This document shows positions 43,525 through 53,698 of a stretch of DNA of 64,000 nt, in pieces. The DNA comes from Iodobacter violaceini (GTDB lineage Bacteria > Pseudomonadota > Gammaproteobacteria > Burkholderiales > Chitinibacteraceae): positions 310,001-374,000 of the forward strand of contig NZ_JAAOLX010000001.1 in assembly GCF_011601265.1 (NCBI RefSeq), given 5' to 3'. Both the position numbers and the translations under genes were made by a program. How positions within the stretch are numbered: position 1 is the first letter of the stretch; each line of letters begins with the position of its first letter. The notes below the pieces were generated by a model, which worked only from the letters and a program-made list of their open reading frames with translations, did no database searches and was not told the origin of the DNA.

Positions 43525-44426
43525 AATTTACCGTATACCAAAACAGCCGCCAGGGCGGCCGCCAATATAATCAGGACCGTCTGGGCTACTCCTACAGCCG
43601 CGATGCGCTGTTGCTTGTAGTGGCCGACGGCATGGGCGGGCATCTGCATGGCGAAATCGCCGCGCAAATTGCTGTGGAGCTGCTGACCGATCTGTTTCAG
43701 AAAAAAGCGCAGCCCATCCTTAAAAGCCCCAATCAGTTTTTAAACGATGCATTACTCAAATGCCATGCTGCTATTTCTGATTACGCCAGCAAGCATCACC
43801 TGCTGGAAATCCCCCGCACCACCGTTGTGGCCTGTGTGATTCAGGATGGCATTTTATTTTGGGCACATGTGGGCGATTCGCGGCTGTATTTGCTGCGCAA
43901 AGGTGAGATCCTGCTGCAAACCAAGGACCATTCTAAAGTCCAAAAATTACTGGATAGTGGCAAGATCACCGCTGAAGAAGCCCTGATTCACCCAGAGCGC
44001 AATAAAATTTATAACTGCCTTGGTGGCAGCATCAAGCCAGAAATCGAGCTGGGCGGCATTATTGCGCTTTGCGACAGCGATACCCTGCTGCTGTGCACGG
44101 ACGGACTGTGGGGCGGTGTTACGGAAAACCAGCTGGTCCACTTTTTATCGTCTTTTCCTGTGCTGTTTTCGATTCCTCAGCTGATGGATCAGGCCGAATT
44201 ACATGGCGGCAAGCAGGCAGATAATATCAGTGCGCTGGGGATTAACTGGCACGATGCTGATGATCAGCTTATTTCTGAAAATGCCTTTGTCTCCACACAA
44301 AAGCTCGATCTCAATACCATCAGCACCCATATTGATCCATCCACCATTGCCGCCGATATTACGGATGAAGATATCGAAGCGGCCATCGCCGAGATTCAGG
44401 CTGCCATCCAGAAATACTCTAAATAA
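43521..44426 (+). CDS. PP2C-family protein phosphatase
   Basis: A 301-residue PPM/PP2C phosphatase from the ATG at 43521 (MKFTVYQNSRQGGRQ). Metal-binding motifs are NQDRLG, VVADGMGGH and DNISALGI near the end, with VGDSRLYLLR and LLLCTDGLWGG. It should dephosphorylate targets of the adjacent kinase. The C-terminal 60 residues after the catalytic core (acidic, ITDEDIEAAIAEIQAAIQ) look like an added helix. It overlaps the kinase (ATGA) and the next gene (TAATG). Confidence 0.95.
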   Translation: MKFTVYQNSRQGGRQYNQDRLGYSYSRDALLLVVADGMGGHLHGEIAAQIAVELLTDLFQKKAQPILKSPNQFLNDALLKCHAAISDYASKHHLLEIPRTTVVACVIQDGILFWAHVGDSRLYLLRKGEILLQTKDHSKVQKLLDSGKITAEEALIHPERNKIYNCLGGSIKPEIELGGIIALCDSDTLLLCTDGLWGGVTENQLVHFLSSFPVLFSIPQLMDQAELHGGKQADNISALGINWHDADDQLISENAFVSTQKLDLNTISTHIDPSTIAADITDEDIEAAIAEIQAAIQKYSK

Positions 44427-45103
44427 TGCCTGCAGCCAGCCGCAAACCCCTGCCCGACTTACTCAGGGGCATTGCCGTTATTTTGATGGTGTTTTTTCAT
44501 TTTTGCTTTGATCTGGCCTATTTTGGCAAACTGGCCGTCCAAACCAATATCGACCCAGAATGGGTTGCACTCAGAACCCTGATTGTGACTCTTTTTGCTA
44601 CTGTTGCTGGCTTGTCTGCCGCAGAGAAAATCAGCCCTAAACGCCAGCTCAAACTCCTCGCCTGCGCAGGGGCGGCTACCCTTGGCAGCTGGTTTATATT
44701 TCCTCATGCAGTGATCTGGTTTGGTGTTTTGCACTTCTTTTTTGCAGCCGGCCTGCTTGCTCCTCTTTTTGTCGGTAAAACTTCAGCCAGTTTGCTTCTG
44801 GGGCCACTGTTTATTTTACTGGGGGCTTATTTTCAGGCCCCGCTGTTTAATCACCCGGCACTGGCCTGGCTGGGCATGATGACTTACAAGCCCATGACCG
44901 AAGACTATGTACCGCTCCTGCCCTGGTTTGGGGTGGTCTTACTGGGTGTTGCAGCACAACGGCTTATTCCTGGTGCATGGCTGAGCATGGGCAGTAACAG
45001 ATATCTTGCCGCCATACGCTGGATGGGCAGACACAGCCTGATCATTTATTTATTACACCAGCCCATTCTCTTTGCCATCCTCGGGCTGATTTTCAAAAAA
45101 TAA
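44426..45103 (+). CDS. DUF1624-type membrane protein (heparan-alpha-glucosaminide N-acetyltransferase-like)
   Basis: A 225-residue inner-membrane protein with about six or seven hydrophobic segments. The opening DLLRGIAVILMVFFHFCFDL and the later WFGVLHFF and RHSLIIYLLHQPIL match the acyltransferase-like DUF1624 family. Substrate is unknown. It shares one base with the phosphatase stop, so it is the third gene of the signalling operon, which is not a partnership I can explain from the family. Confidence 0.88.
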   Translation: MPAASRKPLPDLLRGIAVILMVFFHFCFDLAYFGKLAVQTNIDPEWVALRTLIVTLFATVAGLSAAEKISPKRQLKLLACAGAATLGSWFIFPHAVIWFGVLHFFFAAGLLAPLFVGKTSASLLLGPLFILLGAYFQAPLFNHPALAWLGMMTYKPMTEDYVPLLPWFGVVLLGVAAQRLIPGAWLSMGSNRYLAAIRWMGRHSLIIYLLHQPILFAILGLIFKK

Positions 45104-45284
45104 ACTGCAAATTTCAATATAAAACAGCAGAGTAAACGTCTATCTGCCCCGCTTCGCCACATATTAGTCATATGATCACGGTAATGTGTCAGTGTGACTT
45201 ATTGCAGGGTCAGCCATTGCTAAGCATTAGAAATGCCCTGGCAAAGGTATAATCACTGAAACTTACATCTAAATGAGACTCGCC

Positions 45285-46001
45285 ATGCGCCCTTCCTCAC
45301 GTCGTCCCGATGAACTTCGCAGCGTTCGCATCACCCGCCAATACACCCGTCATGCCGAAGGCTCGGTATTGATTGAGTTTGGCGACACCAAAGTTCTCTG
45401 CACTGCTTCAGTCGAAGAAAACGTGCCGCCTTTTTTAAAAGGCAAGGGCCAGGGCTGGGTCACTGCGGAATACGGCATGCTGCCGCGCTCTACCAACAGC
45501 CGTATGCGCCGCGAAGCGGCTCAGGGCAAGCAAAGTGGCCGCACACAGGAAATTCAGCGCCTGATTGGCCGCTCATTACGCTCTGTGGTTGATATGGCGG
45601 CCTTAGGCGAGCGCCAGATTGTGATCGATTGTGATGTAATCCAGGCCGATGGCGGCACCCGCACCGCCAGTATTACCGGTGCATTCGTCGCCCTGACCGA
45701 TGCAATTAACGGCCTGATTGCGGCAGGCAAGCTTACCGCCTCACCGATTCGTGAACACGTTGCAGCGATTTCGGTGGGTATTTATAAAGGCGCAGCTGTG
45801 CTGGACCTGGATTACCCGGAAGATTCAGACTGCGAAACAGATATGAATGTGGTGATGACCAGCAGCGGAAAATTTGTAGAAGTACAAGGAACAGCCGAAG
45901 GTGATGCATTTAGTCGTGAAGAAATGAATACATTATTAAATTTAGCTGAAAAAGGGATCCAGGACCTGATCACCATGCAGGAAAAAGCATTAGCCCTCTG
46001 A
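45285..46001 (+). CDS. rph: Ribonuclease PH
   Basis: A 238-residue phosphorolytic 3' exoribonuclease that trims tRNA 3' ends. The start at 45285 gives [17 protein letters not shown], the family N-terminus; an ATG four codons earlier is possible. RNase PH blocks include [24 protein letters not shown], and [18 protein letters not shown]. Length is normal, so unlike E. coli K-12 it is not frameshifted. Confidence 0.98.
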   Translation: MRPSSRRPDELRSVRITRQYTRHAEGSVLIEFGDTKVLCTASVEENVPPFLKGKGQGWVTAEYGMLPRSTNSRMRREAAQGKQSGRTQEIQRLIGRSLRSVVDMAALGERQIVIDCDVIQADGGTRTASITGAFVALTDAINGLIAAGKLTASPIREHVAAISVGIYKGAAVLDLDYPEDSDCETDMNVVMTSSGKFVEVQGTAEGDAFSREEMNTLLNLAEKGIQDLITMQEKALAL

Positions 46002-46234
46002 TTTAGAAAGAAAATCAAGCCAGTATTGGCGAGATATTTTCCTTAAATCGGTATGGCGGTGGGGATAAAAAACGCAGAAAATAGCGGTAAAGCAACAATT
46101 ACCCGAATTCAAATGCTCATTTTAATTTGAATTTACCAGCAAAATCCCCACCCTCGTGGTGATTATCACGATAAAGAATAGACGGTGCCGATAAGGTTTA
46201 GCCCCTTTTTGATTACTTGGTTAAAGTACAAACG

Positions 46235-47503
46235 ATGAAACGTGTAGATGATTTCCGCCTTCGCTTCGGTAAAAAAGAACTCGTACCGATCATGATTGGC
46301 GGTATGGGTGTCGATATTTCCACTGCCGATCTGGCACTTGAAGCAGCTCGACTCGGTGGCGTTGGCCATATTTCAGATGCCATGATCAACACTGTGACTG
46401 ATCGTCGCTACAAAACCAAGCAAGTAAAAGAAAAACTTCAGCAGTACAAACACAATGTAGCCAACCCGGATAAATCCGAAGTTCAGTTTGATTTAGGCCG
46501 CTTAGAAGAAGCCACCAAGCTGCACGTGGGTAAAACCATGGAAGCGAAGCGTGGAGATGGCCTGGTCTTTATCAACTGCATGGAAAAACTCACCATGAAT
46601 GCCCCGAAAGAAACACTTCGGGTGCGTTTAACAGCGGCACTGGATGCAGGCATTGATGGGATTACGCTGGCGGCCGGTTTGCATCTGGGATCGATGGGGC
46701 TGATCGAAGATCATCCGCGTTTCAGAGACGCCAAGCTGGGAATTATTGTTTCCTCCGTGCGCGCCTTGCAGTTATTTCTGCGTAAAAACGCTAAGCTCAA
46801 CCGTCTGCCGGATTACGTCGTAGTTGAAGGCCCGCTGGCGGGCGGGCACTTAGGCTTTGGCATGGATTGGGCACAGTACGATTTAGCCACGATCGTGGCC
46901 GAAATCCGCCAGTTTATGCTTGACGAGCACCTTGATATCCCGATTATCCCGGCCGGTGGTATTTTCACTGGCACCGATGCGGTGTCTTTCCTGGAAGCCG
47001 GTGCTGCAGCAGTACAAGTTGCCACCCGTTTTACGGTATCAACTGAATGCGGACTGCCTGCCAATGTTCAGCAGGAATACTTTAAAGCCAGCGAAGACAA
47101 TATCGAAGTGAATCAGATTTCCCCAACGGGCTATCCGATGCGCATGTTAAAAAACAGCCCATCGATTGGCGCAGGCATTCGTCCAAACTGCGAAGCCTAC
47201 GGCTATCTGCTCGATGCCAAGGGAAACTGCAGCTATATCGAAGCATATAACCGCGTGATCGCCATTGAGCCCGATGCAAAACGCATCAAGGTGATGGATA
47301 AAACCTGCCTTTGCACCCATATGCGCAATTTTGACTGCTGGACCTGTGGCCACTACACCTACCGCCTGAAAGACACCAGCCACAAGCATGAAGATGGCAG
47401 CTATCAGATTCTGTCGGCTGAGCATATTTTTCATGACTATCAGTACAGCACAGACAATAAAATTGCCCTGCCCGCCAGGGTAGCGCTGGAATTGGCCAAG
47501 TAA
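46235..47503 (+). CDS. Nitronate monooxygenase-like flavoprotein with C-terminal cysteine cluster
   Basis: A 422-residue FMN-binding TIM-barrel protein of the nitronate monooxygenase / 2-nitropropane dioxygenase superfamily. Visible are PIMIGGMGVDIST at the N-terminus, GHISDAM, EGPLAGGHLGFG (flavin/substrate loop), IPAGGIFTGTDAVSFLEAGAAAVQVATRF-type sequence in parts, and SPTGYPMR. An unusual C-terminal extension carries CLCTHMRNFDCWTCG (Cys358, Cys360, Cys368, Cys371 plus His362), suited to bind a metal or iron-sulfur cluster. The substrate is unknown; true nitronate activity is not proven by sequence. It is a single-gene unit with a terminator after it. Confidence 0.85.
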   Translation: MKRVDDFRLRFGKKELVPIMIGGMGVDISTADLALEAARLGGVGHISDAMINTVTDRRYKTKQVKEKLQQYKHNVANPDKSEVQFDLGRLEEATKLHVGKTMEAKRGDGLVFINCMEKLTMNAPKETLRVRLTAALDAGIDGITLAAGLHLGSMGLIEDHPRFRDAKLGIIVSSVRALQLFLRKNAKLNRLPDYVVVEGPLAGGHLGFGMDWAQYDLATIVAEIRQFMLDEHLDIPIIPAGGIFTGTDAVSFLEAGAAAVQVATRFTVSTECGLPANVQQEYFKASEDNIEVNQISPTGYPMRMLKNSPSIGAGIRPNCEAYGYLLDAKGNCSYIEAYNRVIAIEPDAKRIKVMDKTCLCTHMRNFDCWTCGHYTYRLKDTSHKHEDGSYQILSAEHIFHDYQYSTDNKIALPARVALELAK

Positions 47504-47520
47504 GACGGTCATCTCCCACA

Positions 47521-47556
47521 AAAAAACGGCATAGCGCAGGCTATGCCGTTTTTTTA
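47521..47556 (+). terminator. Terminator after the nitronate monooxygenase-like gene
   Basis: AAAAAACGGCATAGC-GCAG-GCTATGCCGTTTTTTT, 18 bases after the stop. Confidence 0.9.
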
Positions 47557-47570
47557 TACTCATAACTAAT

Positions 47571-47735
47571 TTCACCGGGGCGATTATCCGCAGCGAGGGA
47601 CCTTCGCGCTTTTGAAGTTGCGGTTTTGCTTCCTTCCCTGTCGCCCCCCCTCACGGGGATACCACACAAAAATCAACCTGCTGAAGGCACTAAAAAGGTT
47701 TTTTTGATTTTGGTTGCGGGGTTTCACCTGCCCTG
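47571..47735 (+). repeat. Dispersed repeat family 1, copy G (left half missing)
   Basis: Contains TCCGCAGCGAGGGACCTTCG, ATCAACCTGCTGAAGGCACT and a right end GCGGGGTTTCACCTGCCC. The first half of the core is deleted. It lies between the nitronate-monooxygenase-like gene and tgt. Confidence 0.72.
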
Positions 47736-47799
47736 CGCGATTCATATTGCATGGCACTCACTGAACAATAAGGCACACGCTGTGCCCATCGCCATTAAA

Positions 47800-49077
<1,278 letters not shown>

Positions 49078-49129
49078 TCAGTGGGAATGCTGTGCCTCAC
49101 TGATACGACAGGCCCGCCCTTTGGCCCTG

Positions 49130-49975
49130 TCAGTGATTCAGCTTTTGCTGCACAGAATCCTGCAAGTCTTCCAGCTCATCCTGACTCAGGCCAAGCAGCC
49201 CCCGCAGCAGCACTTCAGCCTGAGGCCACCCCAGCTGCTCAGGCAGATGCATGGAACGCTGAACAATGTGCTCAGCCAGCTGGGCCAGTGCAATTAAGGC
49301 GCATACGTGCGGCCATTGCACAGCACATTCTGAAATATCACCATCCTGCAGATGCAAAATAGCAAGGCTGCTTGCTACCGGTAAATACCATGCGCGTGCC
49401 AGTAAATAGCCCACCACATTATGGCTGACACGATACTGCTGCTCTTCCCGGAGGATTAAGGCCCGATTTGTACAATGATCATCCACAGCATGCTGCAGCG
49501 TGTAGCCAGGGAATCGCAGGGCCATCAGCGGCTTGCCACAGTTCAGAAACAAACCCAGCGTATACGCCTCATCACTGGACACACCGTGCACCGCCTCTGC
49601 TAAATAAGCCGCAGCCATCGCAACAGATGAAGAGTAATCCCAGAATTCACTCATATCCCCAAGTGATGCCGGGCTTAATACCTGCCTCAGCACGAGACCC
49701 TGCACAATATTGGCTAAGTTTTTTAAGCCCAGCAGCTGCAATGCCTGTTGCACCGAATTAACCCGGGTGCTCAGGCTAAAGAACGGGGAGTTTACTGTTT
49801 TAATGACCGCCCCTGATAAAACCATATCCGCGCTGATTAAGCGGGCAATCTCGGCAAAATCAGGGGCTTCAGAATGCTGAGCATCTTCTAGAGCCAGCAA
49901 AATATCAGGACGCGGGGGGATGACCATACCACGCATCAAAGCTTTTGCATCTTCAGGACTGATTTCACTAAACAC
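49130..49975 (-). CDS. HDOD-domain signalling protein
   Basis: A 281-residue protein with an HDOD domain at about 20-215: PPRPDILLALEDAQ, ISADMVLSGAVIKTVNSPFF, VQQALQLLGLKNLANIV and DEAYTLGLFLNCGKPLM. HDOD domains resemble HD hydrolases but usually lack activity; the HD pair is not obvious here. There is no GGDEF or EAL partner in the protein. It starts 25 bases after the queA stop and precedes tgt by about 215 bases. Confidence 0.9.
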   Translation of the reverse strand: MFSEISPEDAKALMRGMVIPPRPDILLALEDAQHSEAPDFAEIARLISADMVLSGAVIKTVNSPFFSLSTRVNSVQQALQLLGLKNLANIVQGLVLRQVLSPASLGDMSEFWDYSSSVAMAAAYLAEAVHGVSSDEAYTLGLFLNCGKPLMALRFPGYTLQHAVDDHCTNRALILREEQQYRVSHNVVGYLLARAWYLPVASSLAILHLQDGDISECAVQWPHVCALIALAQLAEHIVQRSMHLPEQLGWPQAEVLLRGLLGLSQDELEDLQDSVQQKLNH

Positions 49976-50000
49976 AATAAACCCCTGCTCTTTGTGTGGC

Positions 50001-51029
50001 TTACTTCAGAGTAGCAGGCTCCAATAGCATCGCATCGCCATAGCTGAAAAATCTGTATTCTTGCTCCACTGCATGCTGATAAGCGGCACGCATTGTGTCG
50101 TAGCCTGCAAACGCCGCAACCAGCATCAATAAAGTAGATTTGGGTAAATGAAAATTAGTAATCAGGCGATCCACCACGCGGAACTGATAGCCCGGCGTGA
50201 TAAAGATATTAGTATCCCCTTCCGGCTCCGCCAGTAAGCCTTGCTGAGACGCCGCTTCCAGTGCACGCAGGCTGGTGGTTCCTACCGCAATCACACGGCC
50301 GCCCTGCGCCTTAGCGTCCTGAATCAGGGCCACTGTTGCTGCCGGGATGGAATAACGCTCATGGTGCATTGTATGTTCGGCAATATTATCTACCCGCACC
50401 GGCTGAAAAGTACCTGCGCCCACGTGTAAAGTCAGGTAGCCTGTTTTAACGCCCATCGCTTGTAATTGCGCGAGCAAATCTTCAGTAAAATGCAGCCCGG
50501 CCGTAGGTGCTGCTACAGCACCAGGATCCCGCGCATAGATAGTCTGGTAGCGCTTGGCATCTTCGTCATCAGGAATATGAGTGATATAGGGTGGCAAAGG
50601 CAGCTGGCCCGCCTGCTCCAGGATATCTAAAACGCTTTCTTCGCCATCAAACTGCAATTTAAACAGATCATCTTTGCGCCCGGTCATTGTCGCCGTCCAA
50701 CGATCTGCAAAAATAAGCCTCGCTCCGGGCTTGGGTGCTTTGGATGAACGGATATGAGCCAGTGCGCTGTGCTCATCCAAAACGCGTTCAATTAAAGCCT
50801 CAATCGCACCGCCTGATTCTTTTTTACCGAACACCCGGGCCTTAATCACCTTGGTATCGTTAAAAATAAGTACATCACCTGCACGCAAAAACTGCGGCAA
50901 TTCGCGAAAATGTGAATCTTGCCGTGTAAGACCATCTACATGTAACAAACGGCTTTCTCCACGTGCATCAGGGGGAAACTGTGCAATCAGAGATTCAGGC
51001 AAATGGTAATCAAAGTCAGCTACTTGCAT
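50001..51029 (-). CDS. queA: S-adenosylmethionine:tRNA ribosyltransferase-isomerase
   Basis: A 342-residue enzyme building epoxyqueuosine on preQ1-tRNA. Family blocks are [82 protein letters not shown] and [14 protein letters not shown]. It heads the queA-HDOD-tgt unit and is divergent from aroQ. Confidence 0.98.
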   Translation of the reverse strand: MQVADFDYHLPESLIAQFPPDARGESRLLHVDGLTRQDSHFRELPQFLRAGDVLIFNDTKVIKARVFGKKESGGAIEALIERVLDEHSALAHIRSSKAPKPGARLIFADRWTATMTGRKDDLFKLQFDGEESVLDILEQAGQLPLPPYITHIPDDEDAKRYQTIYARDPGAVAAPTAGLHFTEDLLAQLQAMGVKTGYLTLHVGAGTFQPVRVDNIAEHTMHHERYSIPAATVALIQDAKAQGGRVIAVGTTSLRALEAASQQGLLAEPEGDTNIFITPGYQFRVVDRLITNFHLPKSTLLMLVAAFAGYDTMRAAYQHAVEQEYRFFSYGDAMLLEPATLK

Positions 51030-51234
51030 GTAAAAACAAGCCTTTTTTAAGATGTAACAAAACTACAAGGCGTGTATCACCTTGTACGATAAAACCCGCA
51101 TGTAGATTGGCCTGGCGGACTTTCAAACAAGTGTTTTAGAATGCAAATCGCCGAAATTACCCACTTTTTCTGGACAAATTCGCACATACTGCGGCAAACT
51201 TCGCCCAATGACAGGCAACAAAAGTGAGTAGCGG

Positions 51235-51690
51235 ATGCAAAACACACGCAATATCCTAGTACTACATGGCCCAAATTTGAACCTGCTAGGGTCAAGAGAG
51301 CCGCAGCACTACGGTGCTGATACCCTAGAGACAATCAATTCTAAGCTCATTGAACTGGGACAACAGCGTGCTGCCCGCGTTGATGCTTTCCAATCGAATC
51401 GCGAATACGAGCTAATCGATCGCATTCATGCCGCCCGTTTGGACGGCACGGATTTTATCATCATTAACCCCGCTGCGTTTACACATACCAGCATTGCTAT
51501 TCGTGATGCGCTGGCCGGGGTGCAAATTCCTTTTGTTGAAGTTCACCTGTCCAATGTTCATGCTCGTGAATCATTCCGGCACCACTCCTATTTTTCCGAC
51601 CTCGCGGTTGGCGTTATCTGCGGCCTGGGCGCATTCGGCTATGAATGCGCACTGGATTTCGCACTCCGTTTTACTCCCAAGGCCCCCTGA
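51235..51690 (+). CDS. aroQ: Type II 3-dehydroquinate dehydratase
   Basis: A 151-residue shikimate-pathway enzyme. The active-site Tyr is in [10 protein letters not shown], with [13 protein letters not shown], the substrate loop [34 protein letters not shown] and a terminal [10 protein letters not shown]. The aroQ-accB-accC order is conserved in many proteobacteria; accB follows after 47 bases. Confidence 0.98.
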   Translation: MQNTRNILVLHGPNLNLLGSREPQHYGADTLETINSKLIELGQQRAARVDAFQSNREYELIDRIHAARLDGTDFIIINPAAFTHTSIAIRDALAGVQIPFVEVHLSNVHARESFRHHSYFSDLAVGVICGLGAFGYECALDFALRFTPKAP

Positions 51691-51737
51691 TAATTAATCA
51701 ACGCCAATAAATTCTCATATACAGAGAGGAGACCCCT

Positions 51738-52196
51738 ATGGATTTGCGCAAACTTAAGAAACTGATTGATCTGGTTGAAGAATCTGGCATCGCCGAGCTT
51801 GAAGTCACCGAAGGTGAAGAACGCGTTCGTATCACCCGTGTGAATCAAAACATTCCTGCCTACGCACAGCCAATGCAATACCAGCTGCCTCCTGCAGCCG
51901 CACCTGCTGCCGCAGCACCAGTAGCCGTTGCTGTTGCCGCTGAAGTAGAAGCACAGCAAGAAGGCTTTGTTGCCAAATCTCCTATGGTCGGCACTTTCTA
52001 CCGCGCCTCTTCTCCTGAAGCGAAAAACTTTGTAGAAGTTGGCCAGCAAGTCAATGTGGGCGACACCCTGTGCATCATCGAAGCGATGAAGCTCCTGAAC
52101 GAAATCGAAGCCGACAAGGCAGGCGTGATCAAATCGATCCTGGTCGAAAATGGCCGCCCTGTTGAATACGGTGAGCCACTATTTATTATTGGCTGA
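51738..52196 (+). CDS. accB: Biotin carboxyl carrier protein of acetyl-CoA carboxylase
   Basis: A 152-residue BCCP with an N-terminal dimerisation region, an Ala/Pro-rich flexible linker (about 52-70) and the biotinyl domain. The biotinylated residue is Lys118 in [17 protein letters not shown] precedes the start. It is the substrate of BirA encoded at 3192. Confidence 0.98.
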   Translation: MDLRKLKKLIDLVEESGIAELEVTEGEERVRITRVNQNIPAYAQPMQYQLPPAAAPAAAAPVAVAVAAEVEAQQEGFVAKSPMVGTFYRASSPEAKNFVEVGQQVNVGDTLCIIEAMKLLNEIEADKAGVIKSILVENGRPVEYGEPLFIIG

Positions 52197-52211
52197 TTCG
52201 GTAAGGCTTAA

Positions 52212-52249
52212 AAAGGGAAGAACAGGGTTAAAACCCCTGGCTTCCCTTT
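52212..52249 (+). promoter_or_regulatory. Stem-loop between accB and accC
   Basis: Perfect arms AAAGGGAAG and CTTCCCTTT enclosing an inner CAGGG-TTAAAA-CCCCTG stem. No T run follows, so it is more likely an mRNA stability or partial attenuation element than a full terminator. Confidence 0.5.
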
Positions 52250-52275
52250 CATCCTTACTCCTCACGGAGCTTCCC

Positions 52276-53652
52276 ATGTTTGAAAAAATCCTGATTGCAA
52301 ATCGCGGTGAAATTGCGCTGCGCATTTTGCGCGCCTGCCGTGAAATGGGCATCAAAACGGTTGTTGTGCATTCTGAAGCCGACCGCGAAGCAAAATACGT
52401 CAAATTAGCCGATGAATCGGTATGTATTGGCCCGGCCTCCTCCACATTAAGCTATCTGAATGTACCAGCACTGATTGCCGCAGCTGAAGTCACAGAAGCG
52501 CAGGCCATTCACCCAGGTTACGGTTTTTTAAGTGAAAACGCCGACTTTGCCCAGCGCGTTGAAGAATCCGGCTTTGCCTTTATTGGCCCGCGCCCGGAAT
52601 CCATCCGCCTGATGGGCGACAAGGTTTCTGCCAAAGACGCCATGAAAGAAGCAGGCGTGCCTTGCGTACCCGGCTCTGATGGCGCTTTACCGGACGATCC
52701 TGCTGAATTAATGAAAATCGGTAAAGCCGTTGGCTACCCGGTCATTATTAAAGCAGCTGGCGGCGGCGGTGGCCGCGGCATGCGTGTGGTGAATACTGAA
52801 GAAGAATTAGTCGCGGCCGTTGAGCTGACCAAATCAGAAGCAGAAAAGTTCTTTGGCAATGCCATGGTTTACATGGAAAAATACCTGCAGAACCCACGCC
52901 ATATCGAGATCCAGATTCTGGCCGACCAGCACGGCAACGCCATTTATCTGGGCGAGCGCGATTGCTCCATGCAGCGCCGTCACCAAAAAGTCATTGAAGA
53001 AGCACCTGCACCGGGCATTACCGAAGCACAACGTAAACAGATTGGTGAAAGATGCGCTGCTGCCTGCCGCAAAATTAATTACCGTGGCGCAGGTACATTC
53101 GAATTCTTATTTGAAAATGGCGAATTCTATTTCATTGAAATGAATACCCGTGTTCAGGTTGAGCATCCGGTTACCGAAATGATTACCGGCATCGATATTG
53201 TGCAAGAGCAGATTCGTGTAGCGGCTAATTTGCCGCTGCGCTACACGCAAAAAGACGTGAAACTCAAAGGCCACGCCATTGAGTGCCGGATTAATGCTGA
53301 AGATCCGCTTAAGTTTATCCCCAGCCCGGGCAAAATCACCACCTACCACACCCCGGGTGGCCCGGGTGTGCGCGTGGATTCACATGTTTACCAAGGCTAT
53401 ACCGTACCATCGCATTACGATTCGATGATTGGTAAAATCATTACCTATGGTGATGATCGCGCTCAAGCCATGGCCAGAATGCGAATTGCATTGTCTGAAA
53501 TGGTCGTACAAGGGATCAACACCAATATCCCTTTACATCAGCAGCTTTTATTAGATGAAGCCTTTATTAAAGGCAGCACCAGCATTCATTATTTGGAACA
53601 CAGAATGCCGGAAATCAGAAAGCAATTAGAAGGCAAGCTCGCGCAGCCTTAA
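52276..53652 (+). CDS. accC: Acetyl-CoA carboxylase biotin carboxylase subunit
   Basis: A 458-residue ATP-grasp enzyme carboxylating biotin on AccB in fatty-acid synthesis. The start at 52276 ([16 protein letters not shown]) has CGGAG upstream. Features include [14 protein letters not shown], the glycine loop [30 protein letters not shown], and [20 protein letters not shown]. It is co-directional with accB and ends at a terminator. Confidence 0.98.
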   Translation: MFEKILIANRGEIALRILRACREMGIKTVVVHSEADREAKYVKLADESVCIGPASSTLSYLNVPALIAAAEVTEAQAIHPGYGFLSENADFAQRVEESGFAFIGPRPESIRLMGDKVSAKDAMKEAGVPCVPGSDGALPDDPAELMKIGKAVGYPVIIKAAGGGGGRGMRVVNTEEELVAAVELTKSEAEKFFGNAMVYMEKYLQNPRHIEIQILADQHGNAIYLGERDCSMQRRHQKVIEEAPAPGITEAQRKQIGERCAAACRKINYRGAGTFEFLFENGEFYFIEMNTRVQVEHPVTEMITGIDIVQEQIRVAANLPLRYTQKDVKLKGHAIECRINAEDPLKFIPSPGKITTYHTPGGPGVRVDSHVYQGYTVPSHYDSMIGKIITYGDDRAQAMARMRIALSEMVVQGINTNIPLHQQLLLDEAFIKGSTSIHYLEHRMPEIRKQLEGKLAQP

Positions 53653-53655
53653 AAT

Positions 53656-53687
53656 AAAAACACCGCAGCAATGCGGTGTTTTTTTAT
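53656..53687. terminator. Bidirectional terminator after accC
   Basis: AACACCGCA-GCA-TGCGGTGTTTTTTTT flanked by A and T runs, between the convergent accC and giant kinase genes. Confidence 0.88.
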
Positions 53688-53698
53688 ATGCAGATTAA

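Noticed and set aside
7913-47735. Insertion sequences or prophage remnants as source of the repeats
   Set aside because: No transposase, integrase or phage gene is present in the window, and no target duplications could be identified by eye.
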